64,000 nt of DNA from NCBI RefSeq assembly GCF_019375475.1, contig NZ_JAHXGQ010000008.1, positions 346,301 through 410,300 on the forward strand, read 5' to 3'. Origin of the DNA: Saccharothrix obliqua (GTDB lineage: Bacteria > Actinomycetota > Actinomycetes > Mycobacteriales > Pseudonocardiaceae). A program made the position numbers and the translations under genes. Below, piece after piece: positions 42,178-51,393 of the stretch; the stretch's first letter is position 1; the number at the start of each line of letters is the position of its first letter. Below the pieces are notes generated by a model. That model saw nothing but the letters and a program-made list of their open reading frames with translations, did not search any database and was not told the origin of the DNA.

Positions 42178-43302
42178 TCAGGTGGCGTCCCGCGGTGGCG
42201 TGTCGGAGATGTCGCCGACCAGCTCCTCCGTCGCCTTGATCGCGGCGTCCTGGTGGGGTTGGAGTTCCTGCTGCCCGAGGTCGTCGAACGAGAACGGGTC
42301 CTCGAACGGCTCGTCCACGCCCGCCAACACCTCGATCACGGCGTGCGCGCAGAACGGCACGTACGCCGCGTCGTAACCGCCCTCGTGCGCGCACAGCACC
42401 CGCCCGTCGCACAACTCGGCCGCCGCCTCGACCACCAGCGAGGTGATCTCCCGGTAGCCGGTGGCGGTGAGCATCATGCGGCCCAGCGGGTCCAGCGCGT
42501 TGGCGTCGAAACCCGCCGCGATCACGACCAGGTCGGGCCGGAACCGGCGCAGGGCGGGCACGACGACCCGCCGGGTCGCCGCCAGGTAGGCGCCGTTGCC
42601 GGTGCCGGGCGGCAGCGGGAGGTTGAGCGTGTAGCCGAAGCCCGCGCCGGTGCCGCGCTCGGTCACGAACCCGGAGTTCGGCGGGAACATCCGGTCCTGG
42701 TGCAGGGAGATGGCGAGCACGTTCGGGTCGTCGTAGAACGCGGCCTGCGTGCCGTTGCCGTGGTGCACGTCGATGTCGACCACGGCCACCCGCTCCACCC
42801 CGCGCGTGCGCCGCACCGCCTGGACCGCGATGGCGATGTTGCCCAACATGCAGAAGCCCATGCCGCTGTCCGCGAGCGCGTGGTGGCCCGGCGGCCGGAC
42901 CAGTGCGTAGGCGTTGTCCACGGCACCGTCCACAACGGCCTCCGCGGCGCGGATGACGCCGCCGGTGGAGAGCCGCGCGATGTCCAGCGACCCGCGGCCG
43001 AACGGGGTTCCGCCGTCGCCGCCGTCACCACCGGTGTCGTTGGCGTCGGTCAGCCGCTGGAGGTGGCCGGGCGTGTGCACCAGCAGGATCTCGTCGTCGG
43101 TCGCGGGTCGCGGCGCGAGGCGGGTCAGCCGGTCGACCAGGCCGCTCGCCACCACCAGCTCGTGCACGCGCCGCTTGGCGTCGGCGTTCTCGAAGTGCCG
43201 GTACGGCTGGAGGCCGCGTCGCGGGTCGGCCGGGAGGAGCGAGGCATGAGTCCCGGTGTCGTGCCAACCGTACAACTCGTGGTACACGTAGCCGGTCGTC
43301 AT
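42178..43302 (-). CDS. HDAC-family deacetylase (acetylpolyamine amidohydrolase-like)
   Basis: A 374-residue class II HDAC-type zinc deacetylase. LVRPPGHHA provides the two catalytic histidines, VVDIDVHHGNGTQ the zinc Asp/His, AAGFDANALDPLG the second Asp, and HEGGYD the ending motif. In bacteria such enzymes deacetylate polyamines or short acyl-amides. The neighbouring aldehyde dehydrogenase supports the polyamine reading. The ATG at 43302 has no strong ribosome site. It follows the ugd gene on the same strand by 95 bases. Confidence 0.88.
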   Translation of the reverse strand: MTTGYVYHELYGWHDTGTHASLLPADPRRGLQPYRHFENADAKRRVHELVVASGLVDRLTRLAPRPATDDEILLVHTPGHLQRLTDANDTGGDGGDGGTPFGRGSLDIARLSTGGVIRAAEAVVDGAVDNAYALVRPPGHHALADSGMGFCMLGNIAIAVQAVRRTRGVERVAVVDIDVHHGNGTQAAFYDDPNVLAISLHQDRMFPPNSGFVTERGTGAGFGYTLNLPLPPGTGNGAYLAATRRVVVPALRRFRPDLVVIAAGFDANALDPLGRMMLTATGYREITSLVVEAAAELCDGRVLCAHEGGYDAAYVPFCAHAVIEVLAGVDEPFEDPFSFDDLGQQELQPHQDAAIKATEELVGDISDTPPRDAT

Positions 43303-43397
43303 GGGTCGATCGTGGCCGGGTTCCGGCCGCGCGTCCATGCTCCATCCGAAGGGTTGTCCGCTGCCGCCCGGCGCCCTCGTCCGCGCCGACCGCCGCG

Positions 43398-44642
43398 TCA
43401 GCCGGCGCGGCCGGTGGCGACCAGGCGGAAGCCCGCCTCGCGGACCTTGTCGGCGGGCAGGACGTTGCGGGTGTCGACCACGACCCGCTCGGCGACCTCC
43501 AGGGACGGCCAGTCCAGCTCCGCGAACTCCGGCCACTCGGTGAGCACCACCAGCGCCCGCGCGTCGCGGGCCGCCAGCGCCGCGGACGGCACCACGCGCA
43601 CCGGACCGGTGTCGTGGTGCACGCACGGGTCGTAGCCGGTCAACCGCGCGCCCTCGGCGGCGAGGAGTTCGGCCACCGACAGGGCGGGGGAGTCGCGCAG
43701 GTCGTCCGTGCCCGCCTTGAACGTCAGGCCGAGCAGACCGATCCGGGCGCCCGCCAACGCGCCGACCGCGTCCCGCACCTTCGCCACCACCCGGTGCGCC
43801 TGGTGCTCGTTGGTGTCGATGGCCGCCCGCAGCAGCGGGAAGTCGACCTCGGCGGCGTCGGCGGCGGACAGCAGGGCACGCGTGTCCTTGGGCAGGCACG
43901 AACCGCCCCAGCCGGGGCCGGGGGAGAGGAACGAGCCGCCGATCCGCTCGTCCAGCGCCATGCCCTCGGTGACGGCGGTGATGTCCGCGCCGACGCCCTC
44001 GGCCAGTTCGGCGAGCGCGTTGACGTAGGACAGCTTGAGCGCCAGGAAGCAGTTGCCCGCGTACTTCACCAGCTCCGCGCTGGTGCAGTCGGTCATCAGC
44101 ACGGGCGCGCCGGTGGGCGCGTAGAGGCGTGCGACCCGCCGGGCGTCCTGCTCGGACTCCGCGCCGACCACCACCCGCTGCGGGCGGAGGAAGTCCTCCA
44201 CGGCGTGACCCTCGCGCAGGAACTCCGGGTTGGACACGAGGTCGCCGCCGAGCCGCCGCGCGGTGCCCGGCGTGACCGTCGACTTGACCACCGGCACGCA
44301 CCCCGGTTCCGCCACGGCACGCGCCTCGGCGAGCACCGCCTCCACCGCCCGCACGTCGGCCGCACCGTCCACGCCGGTCGGCGTGGGCAGGCACAGGAAA
44401 ACGAAGTCCTTGCCCGCCAACGCCTCCCGGTTGTCGGTGGTGAACCGCAGGCGACCTTCCGCCCGGCCGGTGCGCACCAGGTCGGCCAGTCCCGGCTCGT
44501 GCAGCACCACCTCGTCGTGCCGCAACGCCGCCACCCGCTCCGCGTCCCGGTCCGCGCACACCACCGCGTGCCCGAAGTGGGCCAGGCACGCCGCGGTGGT
44601 CAGTCCGACATAGCCCGCGCCGACGACTCCGATCCGCGCCAC
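43398..44642 (-). CDS. ugd: UDP-glucose 6-dehydrogenase
   Basis: A 414-residue UDP-sugar dehydrogenase. NAD loop ARIGVVGAGYVGLTTAACLA, CLPTPTGVDGAAD, STVTPGTARRL, LVKYAGNCFLALKLSYVNA, and the catalytic Cys in GWGGSCLPKDTRAL. It oxidises UDP-glucose to UDP-glucuronate with two NAD. With the UDP-xylose synthase five genes upstream this gives UDP-glucuronate and UDP-xylose. The GTG at 44642 sits behind GGGAGGTGG and overlaps the end of the GT9 gene by 43 bases. Confidence 0.92.
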   Translation of the reverse strand: MARIGVVGAGYVGLTTAACLAHFGHAVVCADRDAERVAALRHDEVVLHEPGLADLVRTGRAEGRLRFTTDNREALAGKDFVFLCLPTPTGVDGAADVRAVEAVLAEARAVAEPGCVPVVKSTVTPGTARRLGGDLVSNPEFLREGHAVEDFLRPQRVVVGAESEQDARRVARLYAPTGAPVLMTDCTSAELVKYAGNCFLALKLSYVNALAELAEGVGADITAVTEGMALDERIGGSFLSPGPGWGGSCLPKDTRALLSAADAAEVDFPLLRAAIDTNEHQAHRVVAKVRDAVGALAGARIGLLGLTFKAGTDDLRDSPALSVAELLAAEGARLTGYDPCVHHDTGPVRVVPSAALAARDARALVVLTEWPEFAELDWPSLEVAERVVVDTRNVLPADKVREAGFRLVATGRAG

Positions 44643-45484
44643 GGTCCACCTCCCAGCATCTCGCGTGCCGCGGCGACGACCTCCGCCGCCGCGATGTCCA
44701 GCAGCCCGGGGTCCGGCCGGTCGGCGAACGTGTCGCCGGTGCGCCCGCGCCACAGCACCCGGTGCGGTCCGCCGCGCGGACCCCAGTGCGCGGGCGACAC
44801 CGGCCCGAACAACAGCACGGACGGCGTGCCGTAGGCGGTGGCGACGTGCGCCACCCCGGTGTCACCGCACACCACCAGCCGCGCGCCGCCCACGAGGTCC
44901 AGCATCGAACCCAGGTCGCCCACGCGGGCCCGGCCGACGGACCGCGCCAGGTCGGCTTCGGCGGGGCTGCCGGTCACCACCACGTCCGGCCCCAGCGCAC
45001 GTGCCACCTCGGCGTACCGCTCGGCGGGCCACCGCCGGGCCGCGTGGCTCGCGCCGGGGTGCACCACGATCGCGTCGTGCCGGGGCACGGGCGGCAGCCG
45101 CAGGTCCGCCGGGTCGCACGGGACGCCGAACCGGTCCAGCAGGTCGCACCAGCGCAGCACCTCGTGCCGGTCGGCCGGCCACGGGACACCCGGGCCGTGG
45201 GTGATCAGCGCGCCCGGCCGGGTGGCGCGCAGCAGCTCCGTGCTGCGTGGTCCGCGGCCGTGCAGGTTCACCGCCAGGTCGGGCCGGTCGGCGGCGATCG
45301 GCGCGAGCGGTTCGGTGGGCAGCAGGCGGTCCACGGCGTCGATCCGCGCCGCGGCGTCGGCCAGCCAGCCCGGCGCGGCCAGCGTGATCGTCGCGCCGGG
45401 GAACGCGGCACGCAGCCCGCGCAGCGCGGGCACGGCCGTCAGCAGGTCGCCGAGACCCAGGGCACGCAGCACGAGGACGTTCAC
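44600..45484 (-). CDS. Glycosyltransferase family 9
   Basis: A 294-residue GT9 enzyme: VNVLVLRALGLGDLLTAVPA at the start, DLAVNLHGRGPRSTELLRA, VVHPGASHAARRWPAERYAE and LVVCGDTGVAHVATAYGTP. It is a second heptosyltransferase-like enzyme, which strengthens the view that activated heptose from the facing operon feeds this arm. It starts with GTG overlapping the GT2 stop (GTGA), and its 3' end overlaps the start of ugd by 43 bases. Confidence 0.85.
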   Translation of the reverse strand: MNVLVLRALGLGDLLTAVPALRGLRAAFPGATITLAAPGWLADAAARIDAVDRLLPTEPLAPIAADRPDLAVNLHGRGPRSTELLRATRPGALITHGPGVPWPADRHEVLRWCDLLDRFGVPCDPADLRLPPVPRHDAIVVHPGASHAARRWPAERYAEVARALGPDVVVTGSPAEADLARSVGRARVGDLGSMLDLVGGARLVVCGDTGVAHVATAYGTPSVLLFGPVSPAHWGPRGGPHRVLWRGRTGDTFADRPDPGLLDIAAAEVVAAAREMLGGGPWRGSESSARAMSD

Positions 45485-46437
45485 CGCGCCCGCACCGCCC
45501 GGTGCCGCACCTCGCCGAGCAACCGGTGCGCGCACGCCGCGGGCGGGATCGCCACGCTCGTCACGACCATGCGCAGCACCTCGTCCCGGGTGCGCGGACC
45601 CGGTTTGATCCGCTCCACCGCGAACCACGCCGTCGACGCGGCCCACGCCACGCCCGCCGGCCACGCCACGCGCCGCCTGCCGAGCAACCCGGCGAGCACG
45701 GCCAGCACGCCCAGCGCGGTCGTGGCGGCGTGGTGGCGCAACCGGCCGGGGTGCCCGCCGACGCGCGCCCGCCAGCCCGCGCCCAGCAGCCGGCGCATCA
45801 GGGCGTCGTCGGCGTTGCCGCGCTGCTGGCGCAGGCTGGCGAGGAAACCCGCGGGCCGCACCGGGTGCGTGGTCACCCGCGTGCCGGTGACGATGCGGTA
45901 GCCGAGGTCGAGCACGCGCAGCGCCAGTTCGGCGTCCTCCCGGTAGGCACGCGGGAACCGCTCGTCGAAACCACCCGCCCGGTCCAGCGCGGCCCGCCGG
46001 TAGGCCATGTCGGCGGTGATCCAGCGGGCGTCGGCCAGCCCGGCGGTGCCGCGTTCCCAGTCGGTCGGCTTCCGGTCGCGGGGCAGCGGCACGCGGATGC
46101 GCGCCTGGCTCGCGGCCACCTCCAAGTCCAGCCCGGCCAGGTCCTCCACGAGCCGGGCCTTCCAGTCCGGTGGCGGCAGGACGTCGTCGTCCAGGAACGC
46201 CACCCACTCGCAGCACGACGCGCGCCACCCCGCGTTGCGCGCCGCCGCCGGGCCGCGCCCGCCCGAGCGCAGCACCCGGGCCGACCGGGTCGGCGGCAGC
46301 GGGCCACGGGTCGGCCGGTCGTCCACGACGATCACCTCACGCGGCGGGGGACCGTCGCCGTGCTCCAGCGCGTCCAGCACGGCGAGCAGGCTCTCCCGTC
46401 CGACCGTCGGGATCACCACGGCGTAGTCGACGCTCAT
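45481..46437 (-). CDS. Glycosyltransferase family 2
   Basis: A 318-residue GT2 (GT-A fold) enzyme: VVIPTVGRESLLAVLDALE, EVIVVDDRPTRGP, AARNAGWRA, the DxD-type metal site in VAFLDDDVLPPPDW, and the acceptor motif PRAYREDAELALRVLDLG. A hydrophobic segment late in the protein (TTALGVLAVLAGLLG, then VAWPAGVAWAASTAWFAV) suggests membrane attachment. It overlaps the carbamoyltransferase stop (ATGA) and the GT9 start. Substrate unknown. Confidence 0.85.
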   Translation of the reverse strand: MSVDYAVVIPTVGRESLLAVLDALEHGDGPPPREVIVVDDRPTRGPLPPTRSARVLRSGGRGPAAARNAGWRASCCEWVAFLDDDVLPPPDWKARLVEDLAGLDLEVAASQARIRVPLPRDRKPTDWERGTAGLADARWITADMAYRRAALDRAGGFDERFPRAYREDAELALRVLDLGYRIVTGTRVTTHPVRPAGFLASLRQQRGNADDALMRRLLGAGWRARVGGHPGRLRHHAATTALGVLAVLAGLLGRRRVAWPAGVAWAASTAWFAVERIKPGPRTRDEVLRMVVTSVAIPPAACAHRLLGEVRHRAVRAR

Positions 46438-48047
46438 CGCCGCACCACGAACGGGCCGATGGCGAGCAGGTCCACCGGGGCGGAGCCGAAGCACTCCAAC
46501 GCGTCACGCGGGTCGTCCACCATGGGCCGCCCGGCGGTGTTGAGGCTCGTGTTCACCACCACGGGCACGCCGGTGCGCGCCTCGAACTCGGTCAGCACCC
46601 TGGCCATCAGCGGCTCCGCGTCCCGTGCCACGGTCTGCGCCCGCGCGGTGCCGTCCACGTGCACCACGGCCGGTATGCGGTCCCTCCACTCCGGACGGAC
46701 GTCGTGCACGAAAAGCATGTAGGGACTGGGAATCGGGCCACGCGTGAACAACTCGGCCGCGCGTTCCTCCAGCACCATCGGCGCGACCGGCCGGAACCGC
46801 TCCCGCCCCTTCACCGCGTTGAGTCGGTCCAGGTTCTCCGCCACGCACGGGTTCGCCAGCAGCGACCGGCGGCCCAGCGCCCGCGGCCCGTACTCGCTGC
46901 GGCCCTGGAACCAGGCCACCACCTTGTTCTCCGCCAACGCCTCCGCCACGGCCACCGCCACGTCGGCCGGCCGCTCGTAGGCCACGCCCGCCGCACGCAG
47001 CCGGTCGGCCAGCTGCCCGTCGTCCCAACCGCGGCCCAGGTCCGCGCCCGGCATCGGCGCGGCGGGCTGCCCGGCCTCCGCGGCCACGTGCAGCGCCGCG
47101 CCCAGCGCGGTGCCCGCGTCACCCGCCGCGGGCTGCACCCACACCTCGTCGAACGGGCCCTCGGCGAAGATCCGGGTGTTCGCCACGCAGTTCAGCGCCA
47201 CACCGCCCGCGAGCGTGAGGCGCCGTTGCCCGGTGCGGTCGTGCAGCCACCCCACCAGTTCCAGCAGCACCTCCTCCAGCCGCCGCTGCACGCCCGCCGC
47301 GAGCGCCGCGTGCCGCTCGGTCACCTCGTCGCCCGGCCGCCGCCGCGGCACGAGGGAGGCCCAGTCGACCGGAGTCACGGCGAACCCGCCGTCGCCGGTC
47401 GCCCGCACGTGCTCGCGCAGCAGGTCGAGGTGCGCCGGCCGGGCGTACGACGCGAGCGCCATCACCTTGTACTCGTCGCTGGACCGCAGGAAACCCAGGT
47501 GCTCGGTCAACTCCTCGTACAGCAGGCCCAGGGAGTGCGGGAGCCGTTGCGCCGCCAGCGCTTCCAGCTTGTGGTCCCGGTACTCGCCCGACAGGTGCGA
47601 GCCGCACTCACCCCGCCCGTCGGCCACCAGCACCGCGCAGTCACCGTCGAACGGGGCCGCCAGCCCGGTGGACGCGGCGTGCGCCACGTGGTGCGGCACG
47701 AACCGGACCTTCGCCGGGTCCAGCCCCGGCAGCGCGGTCGCCAGGAACAGCGGCGCGCGACGCGCGTACTCGGTGCGCAGGTCCTCCCACGGCACGTCCC
47801 CGGCGTCCACCAGGTCGGGGTCGTAGGAGTAGGCGACCACGTCCAGGTCCTCCGGCGCGAGGCCCGCGTGCTCCAGGCACCAGCGGGCCGACAGCTCCGG
47901 CTGCTCCCACGCGGAGAACGGCACCGGCCGCTTGCCGTGCTTGCGGCGGGAGAACCGCTCCTCCTCGGCGGCGGCCACCACCTGGCCGTCCACGACCAGC
48001 GCGGACGCCGGGTCGTGGAAGACCGCGTTGATCCCGAGCACACGCAC
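46434..48047 (-). CDS. NodU/CmcH-family carbamoyltransferase
   Basis: A 537-residue O-carbamoyltransferase. The Kae1-like part has RVLGINAVFHDPASALVVDG, VPHHVAHAAST (metal His) and AGGVALNCVANTRI. The second part has FQGRSEYGPRALGRRSLLAN and PVVVNTSLNTAGRPMVDDP. It uses carbamoyl phosphate and ATP to carbamoylate a hydroxyl of a sugar or natural product, as in Nod factors, cephamycin or tobramycin. Set among glycosyltransferases, a carbamoylated sugar in a surface glycan or glycolipid is likely. The GTG at 48047 follows GAAGGGG; the next gene overlaps its end. Confidence 0.92.
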   Translation of the reverse strand: MRVLGINAVFHDPASALVVDGQVVAAAEEERFSRRKHGKRPVPFSAWEQPELSARWCLEHAGLAPEDLDVVAYSYDPDLVDAGDVPWEDLRTEYARRAPLFLATALPGLDPAKVRFVPHHVAHAASTGLAAPFDGDCAVLVADGRGECGSHLSGEYRDHKLEALAAQRLPHSLGLLYEELTEHLGFLRSSDEYKVMALASYARPAHLDLLREHVRATGDGGFAVTPVDWASLVPRRRPGDEVTERHAALAAGVQRRLEEVLLELVGWLHDRTGQRRLTLAGGVALNCVANTRIFAEGPFDEVWVQPAAGDAGTALGAALHVAAEAGQPAAPMPGADLGRGWDDGQLADRLRAAGVAYERPADVAVAVAEALAENKVVAWFQGRSEYGPRALGRRSLLANPCVAENLDRLNAVKGRERFRPVAPMVLEERAAELFTRGPIPSPYMLFVHDVRPEWRDRIPAVVHVDGTARAQTVARDAEPLMARVLTEFEARTGVPVVVNTSLNTAGRPMVDDPRDALECFGSAPVDLLAIGPFVVRR

Positions 48048-48080
48048 CGCGAGCCCCTTCCTCCGATGTGGCGCGGCCGG

Positions 48081-49016
48081 TCACCGCGACCAGCCGACGA
48101 GTTGGCGGTCCAGCGACCGGCGCAGCCCCTCGTCCAGCGGCACCTCCGGGCGCCACCCGAGCAGCCGCCGCGCCAGGCCGATGTCCGGGCGGCGGCGGCG
48201 CGGGTCGTCCACCATCGCGGCGACGTGCCGGATGGTGGACGTGCTGCCGGTCGCCTCGATCACCCGCCGCGCGACCTCCAGCACGGTGACCTCCTCGGGG
48301 TTGCCGAGGTTGACCGGCCCGGGGTGGGGCGACTCCGCCATCGCGAGCAGGCCGCGCACCAGGTCGTCCACGTAGCACAGCGAGCGGGTCTGCGTGCCGT
48401 CGCCGTGCACGGTCAGCGGCTCGCCCTGCCGGGCCTGCCGCAGGAACGTCGGCACCAGCCGCCCGTCGTCGGGCCGCATCCGGGGCCCGTAGGTGTTGAA
48501 GATCCGCACGACACCCGCGTCCACGCCGTGCTCGCGGCGGTAGGCGAACGTCATCGCCTCGCCGAACCGCTTGGCCTCGTCGTACACGCTGCGCGGACCG
48601 ATCGGGTTGACGTGACCCCAGTACGTCTCGCGCTGGGGGTGCTCCTCCGGGTCGCCGTAGACCTCGCTGGTGGAGGCCACGACGACCCGCGCGCCCTTGC
48701 GGTGGGCCAGTTCCAGCGCGTGCAACGTGCCGAAACCGCCCGTCCGCAAGGTGTCCACGGGCATCCTCAGGTAGTCGACCGGCGAGGCGGGGCACGCCAG
48801 GTGCACCACCAGGTCCACCGGGCCGAGCACCTCCAGCGGCCGGGTCACGTCCGCGACGGCCACGCCCAGCGCCGGGTGGTCGGGCAGGTTTCCCCGCGAC
48901 CCGGTGCGGAAGTCGTCCAGGCACAGCACCCGCGTGCCGCGCCGCAGCAACTCCTCGCACACGTGGGAACCGAGGAAACCCGCGCCGCCCGTGACCACCG
49001 CTCGTCGAAACGCCAT
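48081..49016 (-). CDS. uxs: UDP-glucuronate decarboxylase (UDP-xylose synthase)
   Basis: A 311-residue extended SDR: VTGGAGFLGSHVCEELL, VVHLACPASPVDY, STSEVYGDPEEHPQRETYWG, VNPIGPRSVYDEAKRFGEA (Tyr-Lys pair) and RIFNTYGPRMRPDDGRLVP. These are the diagnostic segments of UDP-glucuronate decarboxylase, which gives UDP-xylose and CO2. It starts the minus-strand glycan operon, 28 bases after the catalase stop and 33 bases before the carbamoyltransferase. ArnA- or GalE-like roles are less likely. Confidence 0.9.
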   Translation of the reverse strand: MAFRRAVVTGGAGFLGSHVCEELLRRGTRVLCLDDFRTGSRGNLPDHPALGVAVADVTRPLEVLGPVDLVVHLACPASPVDYLRMPVDTLRTGGFGTLHALELAHRKGARVVVASTSEVYGDPEEHPQRETYWGHVNPIGPRSVYDEAKRFGEAMTFAYRREHGVDAGVVRIFNTYGPRMRPDDGRLVPTFLRQARQGEPLTVHGDGTQTRSLCYVDDLVRGLLAMAESPHPGPVNLGNPEEVTVLEVARRVIEATGSTSTIRHVAAMVDDPRRRRPDIGLARRLLGWRPEVPLDEGLRRSLDRQLVGWSR

Positions 49017-49044
49017 GTCCAGGGCCTACCCGAGGCGCGCCCGC

Positions 49045-51213
49045 TTATTCGCCGGAAGTGCCGGCAACCGCGGCGCGCTGCCAGACGCGGTGCGTTTCCA
49101 GCAGTTCCAGCACACCGGAGACCACATCGGACGCGCCGTCGCCGGTGACCACACCCGGGGTGTCCGGCCACGTCGGGTCCAGGACGTCCCGTCCCGCGCC
49201 CCACGCGCCGATCGCCTTGGCGTGGCGGTACGCCTCGCGCAGCAGCCGACCCGCGCGCGGGTCGTCCGGCGCGGACGCCACCAGCACCGCGTCGAACTCC
49301 ACCGAGCGCGTGGTGAGCAACGTGCGCTGCGCCTGGAGGTTGCCCTCCAGCTCGCCGCCGCGCGGCGCGATCACCAGCGGCACGCCGCCGGCCGCGAACA
49401 CCGCGTCCCGCGCCTCGCGCACGCCGGTGAGGTCGTCACCCACGAGGATCCCGATGATCCGGCCCTCCACCGGCCACCGCTGACCGACCTGCGACAGGGC
49501 GGGGCTCGGCGTCACGTCGGCGGACGGTTCGCCGGACGGCGCGGGCAGCCCGATGTTGGCCGCGACCCGCTCGCACAGCTCGGTGTCGACGTTCGCCAGC
49601 ACCGTCAGCGCGCGTTCCTTGATGGTCTGCTCGTAGCACTTGCCCAGCTCGAACGAGAACGCGTCCACGACGTGGTCCTGCTCCACAGTGGACAGGCTGA
49701 GCCAGAACAGCCTCGGCTGGCTGAAGTGGTCGGCGAACGACACGGGCGCCTTGCGCGCCCGCACGGACTCCTTGACCGGTTGCGGCACCTCGATGAACGC
49801 GCCGGTCGACGCGCCCGCCATGAACGGGCAGCCGCCGTCGAGCGTGTTCGGCTTGTACGGCGCCACACCGGCGGGCACGTTGTGCTGGTGGAAACCGTCA
49901 CGCAGCATGTGGTTCACCGGCGCGTGCGGTCGGTTGATCGGGATCTGGTCGAAGTTCGGCCCGCCGAGGCGGGTGAGCTGGGTGTCCAGGTAGGAGAACA
50001 GCCGACCGGCGAGCAGCGGGTCGTCGGTGATGTCGATGCCGGGCACCAGGTGCCCCGCGTGGAAGGCGACCTGCTCGGTCTCGGCGAAGTAGTTCGTGGG
50101 GTTGCGGTTCAGCGTGAGCAGCCCGATCGGCTGCACCGGGGCCAGTTCCTCGGGCACGATCTTCGTCGGGTCCAGCAGGTCGATCCCCTCGAAGGTCTGC
50201 TCCGGCGTGTCCGGGAAGACCTGGACGCCGAACTCCCACTGCGGGAACGCGCCCGCCTCGATGGCGTCGGCCAGGTCGCGGCGGTGGAAGTCCGGGTCGA
50301 CGCCGCCGATCAGCTGCGCCTCCTCCCACAGCAGCGAGTGCACGCCCGCCTTGGGCTTCCAGTGGAACTTGACCAGCGACGTGCTGCCGTCCTCCGCCAC
50401 CAGGCGGAACGTGTGCACGCCGAACCCCTCCATGGTGCGGTAGGAGCGCGGGATGCCCCGGTCGGAGATGTGCCACATGACGTGGTGCGTGGCCTCGGTG
50501 TGCAACGAGATGAAGTCCCAGAACGTGTCGTGCGCGCTCTGCGCCTGCGGGATCTCGCGGTCCGGGTGCGGCTTCACGGCGTGGATGATGTCCGGGAACT
50601 TGATGCCGTCCTGGATGAAGAACACCGGGATGTTGTTCCCGACCAGGTCGAACGTGCCCTCGGTGGTGTAGAACTTGGTGGCGAAACCGCGGGTGTCGCG
50701 CACCGTGTCCGCCGAGCCGCGGGAACCGACGACCGTGGAGAACCGGGTGAAGACGGGTGTTTCCACGCCCTCGGCGAGGAACGCCGCCTTGCAGATCGAC
50801 GAGGCCGTGCCGTAGCCGACGAACACGCCGTGCGCCGCCGCGCCCCGCGCGTGCACCACCCGCTCCGGGATCCGCTCGTGGTCGAAGTGCATGACCTTCT
50901 CGCGGAGGTGGTGGTCCTGGAGCAGCACGGGACCGCGCTCACCGGCCTTCAGCGAGTGGTCGGTGTCGTACAGGCGCACGCCCTGCGCCGTGGTCAGGTA
51001 CTCCTCCTGCTGCCCGGCGTCCTGCGGCACGGGCCGCGGTGCGGCCTGATCGGGCTTGGCGGGCAGCGGCCCGCGTGGTTCGCCGGGCGGGACGAGGTCG
51101 GGCGCCTCGGCCGCGGGCGCACCCGGGATCGGGGGCGTGACCAGGTCGGAAGCCTTCTCGACGGCTCGGCCGACCGCGTCTTGGACGGCCTTCGCGAGCT
51201 TTTTCGGATCCAC
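49045..51213 (-). CDS. katE: Large-subunit catalase HPII
   Basis: A 722-residue clade II catalase. An N-terminal extension of about 70 residues with an amphipathic start (MDPKKLAKAVQDAVG) is followed by the catalase core with distal His121 (RVVHARGAAAHG), RGFATKFYTTEGTFDLVGNN, and the proximal Tyr in RLFSYLDTQLTRLGG. The C-terminal flavodoxin-like domain (GRIIGILVGDDLTGVREARD) is typical of HPII. It breaks down hydrogen peroxide in the cytoplasm. The GTG at 51213 follows GAGGACAA. In actinomycetes such catalases are often osmotic- or stress-sigma-controlled; the STAS gene next door fits that. Confidence 0.95.
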   Translation of the reverse strand: MDPKKLAKAVQDAVGRAVEKASDLVTPPIPGAPAAEAPDLVPPGEPRGPLPAKPDQAAPRPVPQDAGQQEEYLTTAQGVRLYDTDHSLKAGERGPVLLQDHHLREKVMHFDHERIPERVVHARGAAAHGVFVGYGTASSICKAAFLAEGVETPVFTRFSTVVGSRGSADTVRDTRGFATKFYTTEGTFDLVGNNIPVFFIQDGIKFPDIIHAVKPHPDREIPQAQSAHDTFWDFISLHTEATHHVMWHISDRGIPRSYRTMEGFGVHTFRLVAEDGSTSLVKFHWKPKAGVHSLLWEEAQLIGGVDPDFHRRDLADAIEAGAFPQWEFGVQVFPDTPEQTFEGIDLLDPTKIVPEELAPVQPIGLLTLNRNPTNYFAETEQVAFHAGHLVPGIDITDDPLLAGRLFSYLDTQLTRLGGPNFDQIPINRPHAPVNHMLRDGFHQHNVPAGVAPYKPNTLDGGCPFMAGASTGAFIEVPQPVKESVRARKAPVSFADHFSQPRLFWLSLSTVEQDHVVDAFSFELGKCYEQTIKERALTVLANVDTELCERVAANIGLPAPSGEPSADVTPSPALSQVGQRWPVEGRIIGILVGDDLTGVREARDAVFAAGGVPLVIAPRGGELEGNLQAQRTLLTTRSVEFDAVLVASAPDDPRAGRLLREAYRHAKAIGAWGAGRDVLDPTWPDTPGVVTGDGASDVVSGVLELLETHRVWQRAAVAGTSGE

Positions 51214-51393
51214 TTGTCCTCCTCATAGACCGGTACCGGGCGACTACCCCGCAAACCGGCGGCTATGCCGGCGCACCCCGATCGGACGACTGGGACCCGC
51301 GATTGTGGTGGTGCTCACGGGGGAGTAGCGTCAACCGTCCGGGCGTGGGTTGAGCAGCCAGCCTGCGTGTGGAAGGTCCACACGGGAGGTGCT

